Source of the DNA: Halosimplex carlsbadense 2-9-1
GTDB lineage: Archaea > Halobacteriota > Halobacteria > Halobacteriales > Haloarculaceae
Length of the DNA: 64,000 bases
Assembly: GCF_000337455.1 (NCBI RefSeq)
Contig: NZ_AOIU01000009.1
Span: forward strand, 103,060 to 167,059
Direction: 5' to 3'
The position numbers and the translations under genes were made by a program. Below the pieces are notes generated by a model. That model did not search any database. It was not told the DNA's origin and saw only the letters and a list, made by a program, of their open reading frames with translations. This document shows, piece by piece, positions 1 to 8,974 of the stretch. The first letter of the stretch is position 1, and each line of letters begins with the position of its first letter.

Positions 1-548
1 CGGACGCCCGGATCACCCGTCTCGACGACCGCGGCGTCGTCGGCGTTCTCGAAGACGGCGCGGCCGCCGGTGTCGCCTTCGACCGCCGCGAGCGCGTCGA
101 AGTGCCGACCGTCGAAGAGGACGGGATTGCCGCGCCGGCCCTCGCATCCCGCCGCGAGCGCGGATCCGCGGCCGTCTCGGTAGGCTCCGACGAGCCGGTC
201 CACGCTCTCGGGAGCGACCCGGGGCATGTCCCCGAGCGCGAAGACGACCGCGTCGGCCCGCTCGCGCGCCCACGCGACGCCGCGGCGGACCGAGGTCGCC
301 TGGCCAGCGGTCGTGTCGGGGTTCTCGACGACCGCGATGTCGAGCCCGGCGAGCGCGTCGCCGACAGTCGGCGATTCTGGGTCGATGACAGCCGCGACCG
401 GGCCGATCTCGGCGTCGGTAAGCGTTCGCGCCGCCCGTCGGACCAGCGGCTCGCCGTCGAGCGTGGCCAGCAGTTTGTTCCGCTCGCCGAAGCGGTCGCT
501 GTCGCCCGCGGCCAGTAGCACGCCCGCGACGGTCGAGTCGGCGGTCAC
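1..548 (-). CDS. MobA-like nucleotidyltransferase (3' end cut by window edge)
   Basis: The visible part is the N-terminal two thirds or more of a MobA/MocA-type NTP transferase, a Rossmann-like enzyme that transfers a nucleotide to molybdopterin or a related substrate. The signature loop LLAAGDSDRFGERNK lies just after the start, and the metal-binding region ALGDMPRV and the GNPVLF segment follow in the expected order. I chose GTG at 548 because it puts the nucleotide-binding loop about eight residues from the N-terminus; an in-frame TTG at 575 is the alternative. The C-terminus lies beyond position 1. Whether it makes MPT-cytosine dinucleotide, MPT-guanine dinucleotide or serves another pathway cannot be told from the sequence. 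Confidence 0.75.
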   Translation of the reverse strand, partial: MTADSTVAGVLLAAGDSDRFGERNKLLATLDGEPLVRRAARTLTDAEIGPVAAVIDPESPTVGDALAGLDIAVVENPDTTAGQATSVRRGVAWARERADAVVFALGDMPRVAPESVDRLVGAYRDGRGSALAAGCEGRRGNPVLFDGRHFDALAAVEGDTGGRAVFENADDAAVVETGDPGV

Positions 549-660
549 GCCGCCGTCTACGGTGGGGTTCGGCAAGTCTCTACCGCAGCGGAGGCGACGA
601 TACGCGCTCCGCCCGACTCCGAGCCAGTCGGTGCTAGACGTGTCGAGGTCCCCGTCCGGT

Positions 661-1608
661 TCAGTCCGTCCCGGTCAGGTCGGCGGCCATGACGAAGTCG
701 GGGTTCTCCGAGACGGCGATACCGGCGTAGGCGGCGTCGGAGACGTGGCGCGGCGTCTCGGGGATCAGGACTCGCGTTCGGTCGGCGCCCAGATCGGCCG
801 CGTCGCGGGCGAGGGCCGCAAAGAGCGTCTGGGCGGCGTGGACGTCGTCCCAGGCGCCGACGCCGTACTCGACCCACCGCTCGCTCGCTCCGTCCCCGTC
901 GTCGCCCCCGCTCTCGCGTTCGTACTCCCGGGTCCGGACGGCGGCGCCGTGCGTGCCGTCGTTCCCCTGCACCGCGAACGCCCGTCGCTCGTCGGCGGCG
1001 GTGCGGAACCGCTCGCGGGTCGCTTCCGAGAGCGCCCACGATTCGGCGGGGTCGAGCGTCAGGCCGACGAGTTCTTCGGCCGCGTCGCTGCGCTGCCAGT
1101 AGCTCCAGGCCGCGTCCGGGTCGGAGATCGCCTCCAGCCCGCCCGCGCCGTTGGCGTCCGCACGGGCGTCCGCGTCCGGGTCGGGGTGGGCCCACCGGAA
1201 CTCCGCGGCGGGGTCGTACCCCACCCCGCGGGCGGCGCCGAGCCCCGGCGCGTTCCACGAGAAGACCATGTTGCGACAGACCGTCGCGCCGCGGTCGCGC
1301 GCCCACGCGAAGCAGGCGTCGTTCATCGCCTCGGCGACCCCCTTCGCCCGGGCGTCGTCGGCCACGCGCATCCCCTGAGCCCACGTCTCGTGGGCCGACA
1401 ACGCGACGACCTGACAGACACCGATAGCGCGGCCGTCCTCGGCCTCGGCGACGACCGTGTGCTGGTCCGGGCCGTCGGTCTCGACCCACTCCGGGAACAC
1501 CTCGGGGATGTAGTCGCCGCGGTCGAAGCGGTCGCTCCACGTGTCGCTGGTAAAGGCGACGACGTCCTCGTGGTCCTCGGCACGAGCCTGTCGGACCTCC
1601 ATCGTCAT
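661..1608 (-). CDS. GNAT family N-acetyltransferase
   Basis: A 315-residue protein whose first 150 residues follow the GNAT pattern: an N-terminal strand (VRQARAEDHEDVVAFT), a central acetyl-CoA-binding area (GMRVADDARAKGVAEAMNDA) and a following strand with conserved Asn (CRNMVFSWN). GNAT enzymes move an acetyl group from acetyl-CoA to an amine; the substrate here is unknown. The C-terminal half is haloarchaeal-style acidic sequence and could be a second, degenerate acetyltransferase-like fold. It starts 13 nt after the gatD stop on the same strand, so both are probably co-transcribed. ATG at 1608 is used; ATG at 1602 (MEVRQ) is equally possible. Confidence 0.75.
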   Translation of the reverse strand: MTMEVRQARAEDHEDVVAFTSDTWSDRFDRGDYIPEVFPEWVETDGPDQHTVVAEAEDGRAIGVCQVVALSAHETWAQGMRVADDARAKGVAEAMNDACFAWARDRGATVCRNMVFSWNAPGLGAARGVGYDPAAEFRWAHPDPDADARADANGAGGLEAISDPDAAWSYWQRSDAAEELVGLTLDPAESWALSEATRERFRTAADERRAFAVQGNDGTHGAAVRTREYERESGGDDGDGASERWVEYGVGAWDDVHAAQTLFAALARDAADLGADRTRVLIPETPRHVSDAAYAGIAVSENPDFVMAADLTGTD

Positions 1609-1621
1609 CGAGTCGTCCCCG

Positions 1622-2875
1622 TCAGATCCACGGGACCGACCGCTCCTGGATCTCGCCGGCCAGCGACGTTGACATGGCCTCCTCGACGCTCTCGACGTTC
1701 GCCAGCGCCCACATCAGCTTGACCTTCGCCGTGCCCGGCAGCGTGTCCTCGCCCTCGACGATGCCCGCCTCCAGCAGGTCCCGACCGGTGTCGTACACCC
1801 GGTCGCACACCCGGCCTTCGAGACACTGGCTCGTCATCACGACCGTCGTCCCGTCGTCGACCAACTGCTCGATGCGGGGGATCCAGTCGGTGTGGACGTG
1901 GCCCAGCCCCGTGCCCTCCAGTACGACGCCCGATTTACCTTCGAGGGCGTCGAGGAATGCGGGGTCGGTGCTGGGGGTGAACTTCAGCAGGTCCACGTCG
2001 GTTTCGAGGTCGGGGTCGATGTCCAGGTCGACCGCGTCGCGCTCGCGGTACTCGCGGCGGAACGAGACCGCCGTCTCCCCGTCGATATCGTAGTCGACGA
2101 CCCCGAGCGGCTCCGCGCCGACGGTCTCGAAGGCGTCCCGGCGGGAGGTGTGGTTCTTCCGGGCGCGCACCCCGCGGTGGAGCGCACAGCGGTCGTCGGA
2201 CTCGTTTTCGTGCATGCAGATCAGCACCTCGGCACAGTCGGATTTGGCCGCCTCGACGGCTGAGACGGCGTTCATGACGTTGTCCGAGGACGGCCGGTCC
2301 GCCGAGCGCTGGCTCCCGGTGAAGACGATGGGAACGGGCGTATCGAGCATGAAGGCCATCGCCGCGGCGGTGAACTGCATCGTGTCGGTGCCGTGCATGA
2401 CGACGACGCCGTCGGCACCGGCCTCGATCTCCTCGTAGACCGCCTCGGCGAGGTCCCCCCACACCTCGGGCGTCATGTTCTCCGAGAGGATGTTCGCGAC
2501 GACGCGCCCGCGGTAGTTGGCGCGACCGGCCAGGTCCGGGACCGCCCGCAGCACGTCCTCGGCGTCGAACTGCGCGGTGACGGCGCCCGTCCGGTAGTCG
2601 ACGGTCGAGGCGATGGTCCCGCCGGTCGAGATGAGCGACACCGTCGGCAGGTCGTCGTCGAACTCGATGGTCGACCCATCGCTGTCGGCCTGGGCCGACT
2701 CCACGTCGTAGACGTCCGATTCGAGCACTTCCACGTCGGCCTCGCTCCGCTCGACGCCGACGTTGTACCCTCCGTCCAGTTTGACGACCAGGTGTTCGCC
2801 CGTCGTCGAGGGCAGGAGCACGCCCTCGTATGTCTCGTCCGCGCGGTCCACGCGGACGCGGTCTCCGGCGTTCAT
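1622..2875 (-). CDS. gatD: Glu-tRNA(Gln) amidotransferase subunit D
   Basis: GatD is the asparaginase-like subunit of the archaeal GatDE amidotransferase. It releases ammonia from glutamine or asparagine so that GatE can convert mis-acylated Glu-tRNA(Gln) to Gln-tRNA(Gln). The 417-residue protein begins with the small beta-barrel (VRVDRADETYEGVLLPS) that distinguishes GatD from plain asparaginases. The asparaginase core follows, with the catalytic threonine motif STGGTIAS at residues 83-90 and the second motif HGTDTM at 161-166. ATG at 2875 is chosen because it starts exactly at this barrel; the open frame runs further upstream without homologous content. gatE is not in the window, as is usual for haloarchaea where the two are unlinked. 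Confidence 0.92.
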   Translation of the reverse strand: MNAGDRVRVDRADETYEGVLLPSTTGEHLVVKLDGGYNVGVERSEADVEVLESDVYDVESAQADSDGSTIEFDDDLPTVSLISTGGTIASTVDYRTGAVTAQFDAEDVLRAVPDLAGRANYRGRVVANILSENMTPEVWGDLAEAVYEEIEAGADGVVVMHGTDTMQFTAAAMAFMLDTPVPIVFTGSQRSADRPSSDNVMNAVSAVEAAKSDCAEVLICMHENESDDRCALHRGVRARKNHTSRRDAFETVGAEPLGVVDYDIDGETAVSFRREYRERDAVDLDIDPDLETDVDLLKFTPSTDPAFLDALEGKSGVVLEGTGLGHVHTDWIPRIEQLVDDGTTVVMTSQCLEGRVCDRVYDTGRDLLEAGIVEGEDTLPGTAKVKLMWALANVESVEEAMSTSLAGEIQERSVPWI

Positions 2876-3043
2876 GGGAGTCGGTTCCGCCGCGGCGGAC
2901 TTGAATCCACTCGTTCGACCGGACGGCTCGTCGCCGCGCCCCTCGCGGTGGCGTCCCCGCAAGCGCACGACATCGGGCGGAGGCCCGGCCGGGAACAAGC
3001 TGGTGGCGCAACACCCATGGCCCCGCAGTACGAGGTGGCGGGT

Positions 3044-4909
3044 ATGTCCGATCTCGGGGATTTCACTGATTTCGACGGGAGCGACGACGGCGAGGGCGAC
3101 GACGCGGCCGACGCGACGGCCGCGGAGGTCGACGCTGGCGCCGACGGCGACGGCTCGGCGTCCGACTCGACGGCGGTCGACACGTTCGACGCGGACGAGG
3201 CCGACGACGACTTCGAGGCGATGGACGTGACGCCCGCCGGGGAGGACCGGGGCGTCGGCGTCGTCTCGGCGACGGAGGGGCTCCGGATCAGCGAAGACGG
3301 CGAGGAGACGGAACTCCGGGCGTACGTCACCGTCGAGAACCGCTCGGACGTGCGCATCGGCAAGTACCTGCTCGTCCCCTATCAGGACGAGGAACGGCTG
3401 TTCTGTCGGATCACCGCCCTGGAGTACGCACAGGAGTTCCGCGCCGACGACGCCACCGAGATCCACGCCCGCCGCGCGATGCGCCGGGGCGACATCGACG
3501 AACAGGACTTCAAGTTCGTCGCGACGCTCGACCCCGTCGCGGTCCTCTATTCGGAGGGCGACGACCTCAAGCGGCGGATGACCGACCGCGTGCCGAAACC
3601 CGAGACGGTCGTCCGCGAGGCGACCGACAAGTCCGAGATCAAGACCGGCCTCAAGATCCCCGAGGACGGCGTCTTCCTCGGCCACCTCTCCGTCGGCGGC
3701 GAAAAGGTCGAGACCGCCGCCGAGCCGCCCCACATCGACTACCGGCTGAAAGACGACTACGAGGACGGCGACCCGCTCGTCTTTCGCCACACGCTCGTCG
3801 CCGGTGGGACGGGGTCGGGCAAGACCCACAGCGCCAAGAACGTCCTCCGGCAGTACCTCGCCGACGACCGGACCTACCCCGTCGAGGACGGCTCGCGGGA
3901 CGTGTCACCCGGACTCGTCATGTTCGACCCCCAGGACGAGTACGCCCAGATGCACGACGACAACCCCGACCTCGACGACGCGTTCGCCCGCCGCCTGGAG
4001 CGGGAGGGCATCGCCTACGGGGGCGTCGACGACACCATCGCCTTCGTCCCGAAGGTCCAGGGGGCCACCTACGCCACCGGCGACCACCGCGCCGAGCAGG
4101 TCGAGTTCACCATCCCGTTCTCGATGGTCCAGGACAACCCCTGGCTCATCGCCGGCGCCAACCTCAACGGGAACCAGTACAACGCCCTCCAGCTCCTCCT
4201 CAACCGCTTCTCCCGCGATTACGGGGCCGACGGCACCTACCAGCAGTTCAAGACGTTCCTCGACGACCCGGCGCTGCGCGAGGAGCTCGACGAGACGGGC
4301 CGCGTCCACGAAGCCACCTTCAACGCGGTCAAGCGGCGCGCGCTGGGGTTCGACGGCATCTTCGACCAGGACGCCCGCCCGATCACCGAGCGCGTCCACG
4401 AGTTCGTCCGCGCGAGCGGGGTCTCCGTCGTCCCGACCTACCACATCAACAACTCCCGGACTACTGTTACTGTGGTCCTCGCCCTCGCCGCGCTGATCGT
4501 CGACCAGAAGCTCTCGAACGACCCCGAGCACGAGCGCATCAAGAACACGCCGCTCGTCCTCGGGCTCGACGAGGCCCACAACTTCCTCTCCGAAGTGGAC
4601 AGCGTCCAGGGCGAGCAGATCATCGGCAAGTTCACGGAGGCAGCGAAACAGGGCCGCAAGGAGCGCCTCGGCCTCTTTCTCATCACCCAGGACCCACAGG
4701 ACATCGCCGATCCCGTCTTCAAGCAGATCAACTCGACGGTCGTCCTCAATCTCGGTGACGACGACGCCATCTCCGCCGTCAACATCCCCGCGAATCTGGA
4801 GCAGAAGGTCCCCTACATGGAGAAGGGCCAGAAGGTCGTCTACTCGCCGGACAACTCCGAGCCGGTCGAGTTGATCGGCCTCTCGAAGTGCCTGACGAAC
4901 CACGAGTGA
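3044..4909 (+). CDS. HerA/FtsK-like hexameric ATPase (DUF87 family)
   Basis: A 621-residue AAA-type ATPase. An acidic, low-complexity N-terminal tail of about 65 residues is followed by a beta-barrel-like domain (HAS-barrel region, ELRAYVTVENRSDVRIGKY). The ATPase domain has Walker A GGTGSGKT at residues 254-261 and Walker B LVLGLDEAHNF. Proteins of this build belong to the HerA translocase group, which act on DNA ends with NurA, or to related haloarchaeal DUF87 ATPases of unknown role. No NurA gene is adjacent. The SMC/Mre11-like pair lies immediately downstream but on the opposite strand. ATG 3044 is preferred; an in-frame ATG lies nine codons upstream at 3017. Confidence 0.8.
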   Translation: MSDLGDFTDFDGSDDGEGDDAADATAAEVDAGADGDGSASDSTAVDTFDADEADDDFEAMDVTPAGEDRGVGVVSATEGLRISEDGEETELRAYVTVENRSDVRIGKYLLVPYQDEERLFCRITALEYAQEFRADDATEIHARRAMRRGDIDEQDFKFVATLDPVAVLYSEGDDLKRRMTDRVPKPETVVREATDKSEIKTGLKIPEDGVFLGHLSVGGEKVETAAEPPHIDYRLKDDYEDGDPLVFRHTLVAGGTGSGKTHSAKNVLRQYLADDRTYPVEDGSRDVSPGLVMFDPQDEYAQMHDDNPDLDDAFARRLEREGIAYGGVDDTIAFVPKVQGATYATGDHRAEQVEFTIPFSMVQDNPWLIAGANLNGNQYNALQLLLNRFSRDYGADGTYQQFKTFLDDPALREELDETGRVHEATFNAVKRRALGFDGIFDQDARPITERVHEFVRASGVSVVPTYHINNSRTTVTVVLALAALIVDQKLSNDPEHERIKNTPLVLGLDEAHNFLSEVDSVQGEQIIGKFTEAAKQGRKERLGLFLITQDPQDIADPVFKQINSTVVLNLGDDDAISAVNIPANLEQKVPYMEKGQKVVYSPDNSEPVELIGLSKCLTNHE

Positions 4910-4940
4910 GCGGCAGACTGCGCCTGCGCTCACCCCCCCG

Positions 4941-6887
4941 TCACAGCGACGACAGCTCCGTCACGTCTGCGCCGGCCCGCTCGGCCAGCGCGTCGCGGGC
5001 GTCCGGTTTGCAGGTCAGGTACACGACCTGCCAGCCCGACTCGACGAGGTCGCCCAGTACCTCGGCCTGCCGTTCGAGCCGGTCGGGGTCGGCCGACAGG
5101 AACGCGTCGTCGAGCAGGAAGAAGCCGTCGCGACCCTCCATGAGCCGGCGACCGAGCGCGACCCGGACGGCCAGATACAGCTGGTCGCGCGTCCCGCGGG
5201 AGAGCTCCGCGGGCGAGAACCGCTCGCCGCTCGCCAGCTCGACGGCCAGCCGCGAGTCGTCGGTCAGGCTCACGTCGACGTAGCGGTCGTCGGTCACCCG
5301 CCGGAACACGTCGGCGGCCTCGCCGTCGGCGAACAGCGTCGTCATCTTCTCGTTCTCCGATTCGGCCATCCGGTCGAGCACCGTCGCCGCGGCCCGCGAG
5401 ACGTCGGCGTCGGTCTCGATCGCGTCGACGACCTCGCGCAGGCGGTCGGCCAGGTCCCCGAGCGCGCCGAGGTTGGCGACCGTGAGGTCGAGCGGCTCGC
5501 CGGTGAACGCCTCGAAGCGGACGCCGCCGGCGCGCTCGCCGAACCGCTCCAGCTGCCGGCGGTGCTCTCGGAACCGTTCCCGTCGGTACTCCTCCCGCTC
5601 GGCGGCTTCTTCGGCGCGCTCGCGGGCGTCTTCGAGCATCTCCTCGGTGAACTCGCGCTCGGCGCCGAAGTCGATCTCGGCTCGCCGGGCCTCCAGCGCG
5701 TCCTCGGCTTCGGCGACGACTTCGCGCGGCTCCGCGGCGTCGATGTCGAGCCACTGGCGCAGGACCTCGGTGTTGCCCTGGATGACTTCCGCGTGGTTGT
5801 CGTGTTCCTCCCGGTAGTCGGCGATGGCGCCGCGAACGGCCGGCGGGTCGTAGGCGTCGATGCCGACTTCGGAGGCCCGCTCGACGCTCGCCTGCCGGCC
5901 GCGTTCCAGCCGGACGACGGCGTTGCTGGCCGAGCGGTAGCCGGCGAGGCCGGCGAGCGCGACGACGCCGAACGCGGCGGGGCCGGCGGCGACCAGCGAC
6001 GGCTCGCGGATCCCCAGCCCCAGCGGCACCGCGCCCGCGACGACGCCGGCGAGCAGCGCCGCGAGCGTCGCCCGGCCGTACCAGGTCTTGCGCCGCTGGA
6101 GCTCGTCTTCGCTCCCGGTCGGCAGGTCGTCGAGCCGCTCGGCCAGCTCGTCGAGTTCGCGCTCGTCGGGGAGCTGTGCGCGCTCGTCGAGGCTGCGCTC
6201 CAGCGACCCCTTCGTCTTGACCAGCTGCTCGTAGTCCTCGCGGGCCTTCGCGGCCTCCAGCGCCGCGACCTCGGCTTCGGCCTCGCGCCGCTCGCGGGCG
6301 GCCTCGTAGCAGGCCACCTCGGCGCGGTCGAGGCCCTCGGCGTCGGCGCGGTCGAGGTACGCCTCCACGTCGGCGAGCAGGGCCGTCGCCAGGTCGCGTT
6401 GCTGGGCGGCGTCGTCGTGGCTCGCCGAGAGGTCCCACCCCTCGGGCGTGAGGCGACCGCGTTCGAGGACTCGCTCGCGGACCGTCTCGATGTCGCCGGT
6501 CCAGATGCCGACGATCCGGTCGGTGACCCGGCGGTAGAAGGCCTGCTCGTCGAGCACGCGCAGGTCCCCGTCGCGGACGACGAACACGTTGCGGAACTCC
6601 GCGGGCGTCAGCTCGCAGTTGTATCGCTCGGCGTAGCGGTCGAGCAGCGTCTCGCCGTCCGCGAGTTCGTATCGCTCGCCCTCGCCGTCGAGGACGACGT
6701 GGCCCTCGGGGCGCTCGTCGATCCGCGAACCGGCGACGCGGCGGTCGCCCGTCAGCGACCGCAGCAGCGACTCGACGAGCAGCGTCTTCCCGGACTCGTT
6801 GGGACCGTAGACGACGTGAGCGTCGCCGAGCTGGAGCGTCTCCCGGAGCGGCCCGTAGCGGTCGACGTGGACCTCGCGCAGCTTCAC
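4941..6887 (-). CDS. SMC/Rad50-like ATPase with two membrane segments (YhaN-like)
   Basis: A 648-residue split ABC-type ATPase. Walker A GPNESGKT is at residues 28-35 and Walker B FFLLDDAF is near the C-terminus, with the ABC-signature-like stretch ELSRGTRDQLYLAVR between them. The middle is charged coiled coil, but it is interrupted at about residues 273-293 and 297-317 by two hydrophobic helices, which Rad50 and SbcC lack. This is the build of bacterial YhaN, the partner of the nuclease YhaO. It probably acts in DNA end processing at the membrane. The GTG start at 6887 overlaps the stop of the upstream nuclease gene (GTGA), which implies translational coupling. The cognate phosphoesterase being adjacent strongly supports the functional call. 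Confidence 0.82.
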   Translation of the reverse strand: MKLREVHVDRYGPLRETLQLGDAHVVYGPNESGKTLLVESLLRSLTGDRRVAGSRIDERPEGHVVLDGEGERYELADGETLLDRYAERYNCELTPAEFRNVFVVRDGDLRVLDEQAFYRRVTDRIVGIWTGDIETVRERVLERGRLTPEGWDLSASHDDAAQQRDLATALLADVEAYLDRADAEGLDRAEVACYEAARERREAEAEVAALEAAKAREDYEQLVKTKGSLERSLDERAQLPDERELDELAERLDDLPTGSEDELQRRKTWYGRATLAALLAGVVAGAVPLGLGIREPSLVAAGPAAFGVVALAGLAGYRSASNAVVRLERGRQASVERASEVGIDAYDPPAVRGAIADYREEHDNHAEVIQGNTEVLRQWLDIDAAEPREVVAEAEDALEARRAEIDFGAEREFTEEMLEDARERAEEAAEREEYRRERFREHRRQLERFGERAGGVRFEAFTGEPLDLTVANLGALGDLADRLREVVDAIETDADVSRAAATVLDRMAESENEKMTTLFADGEAADVFRRVTDDRYVDVSLTDDSRLAVELASGERFSPAELSRGTRDQLYLAVRVALGRRLMEGRDGFFLLDDAFLSADPDRLERQAEVLGDLVESGWQVVYLTCKPDARDALAERAGADVTELSSL

Positions 6888-7948
6888 GCGTGGGTCACCT
6901 CGCCGGCCGCGAGCAGTTCCGCCAGCGTCTCGACGAGCCGCTCCTCGACCGCCTCGGGGTCGCCGACGCGGTCGAACTCGTCGAGGTCGAAGTCGTCGAG
7001 GCGGTCGGCGAAGTCGGCGTAGATCGGGTGGTCGAGGACGGCCGCGACGCCGCGGGTCTCGTTGACCACGGTCGCCGGGCCCGCGGCGGCGTGCAGGCGC
7101 TCGTCGAAGGTCGATTCGTCGAGTTCGGTGAACCCGTCGACGCGGACTTCGAGTTCGCTGCGGTCGGTCTCCTGGCCGTCGACCCACCCCTCGACGCGGT
7201 CGATGGCGTCGTAAGCGTCGCCGGGCGCGACGGTCGTCGCGAAACGGTCGCGGTAGAAGGTGTCGAGCGCGACCGGCTGGACGTTGGCGTCGTCGGTGTC
7301 GACGACGACGGCGTGGCGCCGGCCGGTCTCGGCCCAGGAGTGGGAGACGGGGGACCCGGGATAGATAAAGAGGCCGCCGTTGGGGAGCTTCCGCTGGTAG
7401 AGCTCGCTGTGGACGTGGCCCGCGAGGACGAACTCGTAGCCGAGTTCGCCGAGCGTCTCCGTCTGGACGGGACAGTGCGTGGGCTCGGCCTCGTCGCCGG
7501 TCCCCCCGGTACCGAACCCGGCGTCGAGCGTGCAGTGCAACAGGAGGACGGCCTCGTCGTGGGCGCGTTCGCGCAGGTCGAAAAAGCGGTCCTCGCCGAG
7601 TCGTTCGCACGAAGGGACGGCGACGACCTCGCCGTCGCCGACGGTCGCCACCTCGACGGGATCGGTCGTGAGCGCCCGGAAGTCCGGACCGAACTCGACG
7701 TTGCCGTCGAAGACCGCGGCGTCGCGGTTGCCGGGGACGACCAGCACGTCGAAGCCGTTGTCGGTGAACCGCTCGCGCAGTTGCGGACGCAGGTCGTCGG
7801 CGGCGGTCGCGGCGTCGAAGCAGTCGCCGCCGACGGTCAGCGCGTCGACGTCCTCGCGCTCGGCCGCGGTCAGGAGGGCGTCGAGCGCGTCGAGCGACCG
7901 CCCGCCGCCGCGCCCGAGGTGGAGATCCGCGGTGTGCAGTAGCCGCAT
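6884..7948 (-). CDS. Mre11/YhaO-like DNA repair metallophosphoesterase
   Basis: A 354-residue calcineurin-like phosphoesterase with the metal-binding motifs in order: DLHLG at the N-terminus, GGDCFD, GNRD (Asn-Arg-Asp in place of the common GNHD) and GHVHSE. A winged-helix-like or accessory C-terminal region of about 130 residues follows. This is the layout of SbcD, Mre11 and YhaO nucleases, which use two metal ions to cut DNA ends with an SMC-like ATPase partner. It is first in a two-gene unit; its TGA stop overlaps the GTG start of the ATPase. The canonical mre11-rad50 pair of haloarchaea is presumably elsewhere, so this looks like a second, membrane-linked system. Confidence 0.82.
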   Translation of the reverse strand: MRLLHTADLHLGRGGGRSLDALDALLTAAEREDVDALTVGGDCFDAATAADDLRPQLRERFTDNGFDVLVVPGNRDAAVFDGNVEFGPDFRALTTDPVEVATVGDGEVVAVPSCERLGEDRFFDLRERAHDEAVLLLHCTLDAGFGTGGTGDEAEPTHCPVQTETLGELGYEFVLAGHVHSELYQRKLPNGGLFIYPGSPVSHSWAETGRRHAVVVDTDDANVQPVALDTFYRDRFATTVAPGDAYDAIDRVEGWVDGQETDRSELEVRVDGFTELDESTFDERLHAAAGPATVVNETRGVAAVLDHPIYADFADRLDDFDLDEFDRVGDPEAVEERLVETLAELLAAGEVTHA

Positions 7949-8039
7949 GTATCCCGTCTCGCGGCGGCGAGCGACTTAAGGATTGGTTACAGCCCCGACA
8001 GAAGCGGATCCGGCCGGTAGCCGACCGATACCACCCGAT

Positions 8040-8843
8040 TCAGAGCCGCAACTCGCGAGCGTCCTCCCACCGGGGCGCGAACTCGGCGGCGATGTCGGCC
8101 GCGAACTCGGGGTCCTTGAGATCGATCACCGCGAGCGTCTCGTCCTCGGTGAGCGGATGGGGGACCTCGATGCAGACCTCGGTGTCGTCGACGATCTCGA
8201 AGGTGCCGGTGACGTTCGCGCTCGTCCGCGTCTCGAAGTGGTCGTGGGGCTGGAGCGACTCGCGGTAGCGCTCGCCGACCGCTCCCGGGAGCGTATCGAC
8301 CATCTCCGGCGTGAGCAACACCGACACCGACACCCCTCGTTCCAGCGCGTCCTCCAGCGCGGCGGTGACGCGGGCGGCCACGTCGTCCATGTCGAACTGC
8401 TGGACCGGCGCCGACGCGACGACGACGATCCGTTCGTCGGCCGCGGTGAGCCGCTCGACCAGGAGATCCAGCGCCTCGCGCGGCCCGACGCTGGCCGTCC
8501 AGAACGGTTCCTCGACGGGCTCGGTCCCGTCGAGTTCGTCGGTCAACTCGTCGACGATGTCCTCGTACTGCTCGGCCTGCTGGTCGAGCTCGCGCTTCTT
8601 GTTGTCCAGCAACCGGTCCAGCGCCGTGTCCGATTCGACGGCGACGTACTTCTTCGGCCGGCTCGCCGTCTGACTGCGCGCCAGGCTCTGTGTCTCCAGG
8701 CTGTTGAGCACGTCGTAGATCCGGCCCATCGGTACGTCGCTCGCCCGCGAGAGCTCCTTCGCCGTCGTTGCCCCCGCCTCCAGCAGGGCGCGGTAGGCCC
8801 GCGCCTCGTACTCCGAGAGGCCCAGGTCTCTCAAACTCGCCAT
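8040..8843 (-). CDS. TrmB family transcriptional regulator
   Basis: A 267-residue protein that opens with the TrmB-type winged helix (LGLSEYEARAYRALLEAG, then a recognition region around VPMGRIYDVLNSLE). A coiled coil follows (KKRELDQQAEQYEDIVDELT) and then a C-terminal effector domain of about 150 residues similar to the phospholipase-D-like fold of TrmB sugar sensors. Family members repress or activate sugar metabolism and transport genes; no sugar genes are adjacent, so the regulon cannot be inferred. ATG 8843 starts the helix directly. The gene has its own TATA-like element and lies 131 nt downstream of the DUF255 gene on the same strand. Confidence 0.85.
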   Translation of the reverse strand: MASLRDLGLSEYEARAYRALLEAGATTAKELSRASDVPMGRIYDVLNSLETQSLARSQTASRPKKYVAVESDTALDRLLDNKKRELDQQAEQYEDIVDELTDELDGTEPVEEPFWTASVGPREALDLLVERLTAADERIVVVASAPVQQFDMDDVAARVTAALEDALERGVSVSVLLTPEMVDTLPGAVGERYRESLQPHDHFETRTSANVTGTFEIVDDTEVCIEVPHPLTEDETLAVIDLKDPEFAADIAAEFAPRWEDARELRL

Positions 8844-8882
8844 TACCTCACCCTCGCGCCGGGCAAACAAAAAACAACGGGT

Positions 8883-8890
8883 AAATTTAT
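8883..8890 (-). promoter_or_regulatory. TATA-like element for the TrmB gene
   Basis: The minus strand reads ATAAATTT here, 40-47 nt before the ATG at 8843, in an otherwise GC-rich gap. A T-rich stretch (GTTGTTTTTTGTTTG) lies between it and the gene. The spacing fits a transcription start roughly 15-20 nt before the ATG. Confidence 0.45.
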
Positions 8891-8974
8891 GCCGGTCGTC
8901 GGTGTCGGCTTCCCGTTCGACCGCCAGTGTCGTCGCTCCCGCCGGTCGCCGGCCCCGGGGGTCGATCCCCGGTG

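Noticed and set aside
226..1722. A 498-codon plus-strand frame over the first genes
   Set aside because: It overlaps the MobA-like and GNAT genes on the other strand, both of which have family motifs; the plus product has none.
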